From Thermoplasmatales archaeon (lineage in GTDB: Archaea > Thermoplasmatota > Thermoplasmata > Methanomassiliicoccales > Methanomethylophilaceae): 9,813 bases of DNA. The stretch covers positions 1 to 9,813 of the forward strand of contig JAAYKC010000011.1 of the NCBI GenBank assembly GCA_012522645.1, written 5' to 3'. Within the stretch, counting starts at the first letter, position 1. Every line of letters starts with the position of its first letter. Positions 7,373 through 9,813 of the stretch are shown in pieces. The translations under genes and the position numbers were made by a program. The notes beneath the pieces were generated by a model that worked only from the letters and a program-made list of their open reading frames with translations, made no database searches and had not been told where the DNA came from.

Positions 7373-7373
7373 G

Positions 7374-7871
7374 ATGGACTCGAAGGGCGCTGTGGAAGCG
7401 GCACTCTTCTCGTCCTCTCAGCCCCTCAGGGTAAGGGAGATCGCGGATAAGACGAGTCTGTCCGACGTCACCGTCAGGAAGGCCCTGGCGGAGCTGTCCG
7501 AGGATTACGATTCCGTGAATTCCGCAGTGATGGTATCCAAGATCAACTCGATGTATTCTCTGCGCCTGAGGGATGAGTACAGCCACTTCAATCTCAGGTT
7601 CTCGGACATCGAGATACCGCCCGCCACCATGAGAACCCTGTCCGCCATAGCGTACAATCAGCCGGTCCTTCAGTCCGAGCTGTTCCGGGCCAGGGGCGTC
7701 AGGACCTACGAGGATGTGAGGTCACTGATCAACATGGGCCTTGTGGCCGGCAAGAAATCCGGTCAGACCCTGGAGCTGACCACCACCAAGAGATTCGCGG
7801 AGTACTTCGGGATTGAGGGCGGCAGGATCCAGGACATCAAGGCCTGGATAGAGAAGAACATGGATAAGTGA
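7374..7871 (+). CDS. scpB: Segregation and condensation protein B
   Basis: ScpB is a winged-helix protein that binds the middle of the kleisin ScpA as a dimer. The product has 165 residues, near the compact end of the family. The N-terminal winged helix begins AVEAALFSSSQPLRVREIAD (6-25), matching the ScpB opening in which a small-residue LF segment precedes a helix-turn-helix. The second winged helix contains the family hallmark LSAIAYNQPV (about 85-94), then RARGVRTYEDVRSLINMGLV and TTTKRFAEYFGI near the end. ATG 7374 follows the scpA stop by one base. GGTGATCT (7363-7370), which overlaps the last scpA codons, is an excellent archaeal ribosome binding site. No tail extension is present. It most likely forms a stoichiometric complex with the two preceding products. 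Confidence 0.93.
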   Translation: MDSKGAVEAALFSSSQPLRVREIADKTSLSDVTVRKALAELSEDYDSVNSAVMVSKINSMYSLRLRDEYSHFNLRFSDIEIPPATMRTLSAIAYNQPVLQSELFRARGVRTYEDVRSLINMGLVAGKKSGQTLELTTTKRFAEYFGIEGGRIQDIKAWIEKNMDK

Positions 7872-7906
7872 TCCCGCCGCTGAACAGGGATTGAAGGGGG
7901 CGACTG

Positions 7907-8062
7907 ATGCTGAGACATCCGTCGCAGATCCGCTCGGCGGCCCATACTGCCACAGAGCACAGCACGGTCTCTGATGAAAGGATCCTGATCGTCTGCATCG
8001 TAACAGCGATAATCCCGGCATATGCGGCGGTAACCCTCAAAAAGAGGATAGACAGAAGTTAG
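7907..8062 (+). CDS. Predicted small single-span membrane protein
   Basis: I do not recognise this family. An open frame of 51 codons starts with ATG 35 bases after scpB and ends in TAG. The first 25 residues are polar, with several His, Ser and Thr and a closing SDER. A clear hydrophobic helix, ILIVCIVTAIIPAYAAVTL, spans 26-44 and is closed by a basic tail, KKRIDRS. The charge bias after the span (KKR) predicts that the C-terminus stays in the cytoplasm and the N-terminus lies outside, without a cleavable signal. A purine-rich AAGGGGGCGA just before the start could serve as a ribosome binding site. Third-position GC is similar to neighbouring genes. It may be the last gene of the smc-scpA-scpB transcript, since I see no TATA box or T run between them. 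The frame could also be chance; conservation in relatives would decide. Confidence 0.45.
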   Translation: MLRHPSQIRSAAHTATEHSTVSDERILIVCIVTAIIPAYAAVTLKKRIDRS

Positions 8063-8164
8063 AGCCTCTGAGAGAAAGGTCATGGGGATGCCGTGATGTA
8101 TTCGTGCATCCGGTCCGATTGATGGAACAGGCTCACGACAGGATTATCGAATGCGGTTCCTCTT
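8063..8164 (+). other. Intergenic stretch with no recognised gene
   Basis: Between the small membrane protein frame and the lsm promoter I see no convincing gene. There is a 6-base inverted repeat, GGATGC (8086-8091) and GCATCC (8106-8111), with a 14-base loop, too weak to call an RNA or terminator. If the 51-codon frame upstream is not real, the whole 7872-8209 interval is non-coding apart from the lsm promoter. No run of five or more T is present to mark a terminator of the scpB transcript. Confidence 0.5.
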
Positions 8165-8179
8165 TGGAAACCTTTAAAT
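8165..8179 (+). promoter_or_regulatory. BRE/TATA promoter of the lsm gene
   Basis: TGGAAACC (8165-8172) followed by TTTAAAT (8173-8179) is a good archaeal BRE plus TATA box. The usual spacing puts the transcript start at about 8200-8205, only 5 to 10 bases before the ATG at 8210. The message would thus be leaderless or nearly so, which agrees with the lack of a ribosome binding site directly before the start. Confidence 0.75.
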
Positions 8180-8209
8180 CATACACCGAAGGTAGCTGAG
8201 CCGATACAT

Positions 8210-8428
8210 ATGGTCATGCCGCTCGCATTATTGGAGAAATCATTGGACAAAAAAGTATCCCTGCTTCTGAAGGACGGAAGGGTCCTTGAGGGGAAGCTCA
8301 CAGGTTATGACGAGTTCATGAACATGGTAATAGATGACACCGTGGAGAGCTTCCAGGAAGGAGAGGGCAGGCGTCTGGGAGTGGTCGTGCTTCGCGGAAA
8401 CAATGTCGTCAGCATCTCGATAGTCTGA
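8210..8428 (+). CDS. Sm-like archaeal RNA-binding protein (LSm/SmAP)
   Basis: LSm proteins form heptameric rings that bind U-rich RNA and take part in RNA processing and turnover. The 72-residue protein is the usual single Sm fold: an N-terminal helix PLALLEKSLDKKV, the Sm1 motif with LLKDGRVLEGKLTGYDEFMNM (about 19-39) including the conserved D-G and D-x-x-M-N pattern, and the Sm2 motif VVVLRGNNVVSISI (about 58-71) with the RGxN RNA-binding loop. The start at 8210 is the first ATG after the promoter; ATG 8216 (MPLALLEK) is also possible and would give a family-like N-terminus two residues shorter. It has its own promoter, so it is likely transcribed independently of the SMC genes. Archaeal lsm genes often sit beside rpl37e; here the next gene is instead a transporter permease. 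Confidence 0.95.
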   Translation: MVMPLALLEKSLDKKVSLLLKDGRVLEGKLTGYDEFMNMVIDDTVESFQEGEGRRLGVVVLRGNNVVSISIV

Positions 8429-8452
8429 CGGCCGAAGTCACAGAGGTGCCAT

Positions 8453-8462
8453 AACTATTTAC
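8453..8462 (+). promoter_or_regulatory. Possible TATA box before the ABC permease gene
   Basis: AACTATTTAC (8453-8462) is an AT-rich patch in the 57-base gap after lsm and resembles the CTATTTATA box of smc. A start about 25 bases downstream would fall at 8482-8487, on the permease ATG, giving a leaderless message. Since GGAGGAGGT (8467-8475) lies between, read-through from lsm could use that site instead. The box is suggestive only. Confidence 0.4.
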
Positions 8463-8485
8463 CCGTGGAGGAGGTCCTGCGACTG

Positions 8486-9813
8486 ATGGCCGTGTCTTTA
8501 ACAGATAGGCTTGACGAAGCATCCAGTAAACGAGGGGTCAGAAAGCTCTGGCTTATATTCATAGTTCTAATCTTCTTAATTCTCATCCTGATTCCCTCGA
8601 TATACGTCCTCTTCGAAGTGATCCCGGAGTGGGATGCGATAGGGGATATCACTTCGAACTCCGGGAAGATGTCCGTGATATGGGGTGCGATAGGCAACTC
8701 ATTCAGTATCGCATTCATAGTCACGATCATCGATATCATCGTGGGGATTCCCATGGCCTGGCTGATGGTCAGGAAGGACTTCCGGGGCAAGAAGTTCGTG
8801 GATACCCTGATCGATATGCCGCTGGCATTCCCCACCGCCGCCCTCGGATTCTCGGTGGCCATCTTCTGGGGGATCCCCCACGGCTTGAGCATCCCCGGCC
8901 TGGGGATCGTGGTAAGCCCTTATGTTCTCGTCATCCTCCTTCATCTCATCTTCACGTACCCTTACATGGTCCGGACGCTGTCCGGCATATTGGAGCAGCT
9001 TGACCAGAGTTATGAGACAGCGGGCATGACCCTGGGAGCATCCAGATTCACTGCCGTCAGGACGATCACGCTGCCTCTGTTCAGAGCTGGCCTTATAACA
9101 GGGTTCATACTGTGCTTCGCCAGGTCCCTGAGCGAGACCGGGGGCACGTACATAGCGCTGAGCCTCATAGGTAAGCAGAACTCCTTCTTCACAGGACCGA
9201 CGTTCATCAACGATCTGATGAAACAGACAAGCATCGATTCGGCCATGCCGGAGCTCATCCTCATCAGCGTCCTTCTCATCATATTCGCACTGCTCATGCT
9301 CATTGCCGCCAAGGTGCTGATGAACAGGATCAAGATACCGTGGTCCAAGGTATGGCCCAAATTCGAGAGACGCATAAGCCGCGGCCCTGCGGTGAAGCTC
9401 AGGAACGGCTTCTCCTTCTTCTTCCTTGCTCTTTTCATCATAATCCCTTCCTTCTTCTTATTCTCCTTCCTTCTCATCAAAGGGCCACTGCCTGATATGA
9501 CGGGGCTGTTCAAGGCCATAGGCATATCCTTCCTGGTGGCGGGTGCGGCCACGATATTCGACATAATATTCGGGATACCCATGGCCCTTTACATAGCCAG
9601 GAACAAGGACAAAGCTCTCGGGAGGGCACTGGACACGCTTGTGAACGTCCCCCTGATAATACCCACGACGGCATTGGGTCTCTCCCTTGCATTGTTCTGG
9701 TCCGGCACACCCCTGCCGGGGCTGGTGCTCGTGATATTGGGCCACATAGCCTTCACGTACCCGTTGGTGGTCAGGAACGTCCTCGGCGCGGTGGAGGAGG
9801 TGGATCCGGCCTA
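8486..9813 (+). CDS. ABC transporter permease with two fused membrane domains (partial at 3' end)
   Basis: The frame is open from ATG 8486 to the window edge, 442 codons without a stop, and continues outside. It encodes a binding-protein-dependent transporter permease of the fused type, seen in Fe3+ (FbpB), thiamine (ThiP) and some molybdate/sulfate-like importers. A short polar N-terminus precedes a first span at about 19-42. Domain 1 contains GIPMAW (about 85-90), PLAFPTAALGFSVAIFWG, a TYPYMVR segment, and the EAA loop YETAGMTLGASRF...LPL, which docks on the ATPase. SLSETGGTYIAL follows. Domain 2 begins near residue 310 and repeats the pattern (GIPMALYIAR, PLIIPTTALGLSLALFW, FTYPLVVR); its EAA loop starts as EEVDPA at the edge. 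The substrate cannot be assigned; the ATPase and binding protein are not in the window. GGAGGAGGT (8467-8475) is a strong ribosome binding site ten bases upstream of the start. Confidence 0.9.
   Translation, partial: MAVSLTDRLDEASSKRGVRKLWLIFIVLIFLILILIPSIYVLFEVIPEWDAIGDITSNSGKMSVIWGAIGNSFSIAFIVTIIDIIVGIPMAWLMVRKDFRGKKFVDTLIDMPLAFPTAALGFSVAIFWGIPHGLSIPGLGIVVSPYVLVILLHLIFTYPYMVRTLSGILEQLDQSYETAGMTLGASRFTAVRTITLPLFRAGLITGFILCFARSLSETGGTYIALSLIGKQNSFFTGPTFINDLMKQTSIDSAMPELILISVLLIIFALLMLIAAKVLMNRIKIPWSKVWPKFERRISRGPAVKLRNGFSFFFLALFIIIPSFFLFSFLLIKGPLPDMTGLFKAIGISFLVAGAATIFDIIFGIPMALYIARNKDKALGRALDTLVNVPLIIPTTALGLSLALFWSGTPLPGLVLVILGHIAFTYPLVVRNVLGAVEEVDPA

Noticed and set aside
8086..8111. Inverted repeat GGATGC/GCATCC as a terminator or small RNA
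   Set aside because: Only six base pairs around a 14-base loop with no following T run; expected by chance at this length.
8122..8199. 25-codon open frame (MEQAHDRI...) before lsm
   Set aside because: It runs across the lsm BRE/TATA promoter, has no ribosome binding site and encodes no recognisable segment.
1..9813. CRISPR arrays, insertion sequences, tRNA genes, phage or defence genes
   Set aside because: I saw no spaced direct repeats, no transposase motifs, no cloverleaf sequence and no defence domains. Base composition is even across the window, giving no sign of recent transfer.

Overview
The window is archaeal chromosome carrying core genes. Lineage evidence: a CDP-archaeol synthase for ether lipids, a short archaeal PyrE, an LSm protein, an XPD/Rad3-type helicase end, and TATA boxes rather than bacterial -35/-10 promoters. 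High GC at third codon positions, heavy use of AGG for Arg and frequent ATA for Ile would fit a high-GC Thermoplasmata such as Methanomassiliicoccales. That placement is an inference from gene style, not a proof. All genes lie on the plus strand.

Layout. (1) 1-308: C-terminal end of an XPD-like DNA helicase. (2) 343-2756: a tight cluster of carS (lipid head-group activation), pyrE (UMP synthesis), a family 4 uracil-DNA glycosylase and a HAD-IIA phosphatase; each gene overlaps the next by 4 to 14 bases, so translational coupling is likely. (3) 2757-2884: a compact intergenic region with a TATA box, a T6 run that may end the previous transcript, and a leader with small hairpins, one of which would hide the smc ribosome binding site. 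(4) 2885-7871: a complete SMC-ScpA-ScpB condensin operon with gaps of only 3 and 1 bases. (5) 7907-8062: a 51-codon open frame predicting a single-span membrane protein, lying just after scpB and easy to miss. (6) 8210-8428: an LSm (Sm-like archaeal) RNA-binding protein with a clear promoter very close to its start codon. (7) 8486 to the window edge: a large double-domain ABC transporter permease, open at the 3' end, with internally duplicated halves.

How the genes fit together: the second block joins membrane lipid, pyrimidine and uracil-repair functions in one likely transcript, and the SMC block encodes the whole ATPase-kleisin-winged-helix machine for chromosome compaction and segregation. 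I found no tRNA or rRNA genes, CRISPR arrays, insertion sequences or phage genes. This is mostly a well-conserved core region. The least explained items are the small membrane protein after scpB, the smc leader structure, and the mix of leadered and nearly leaderless starts.
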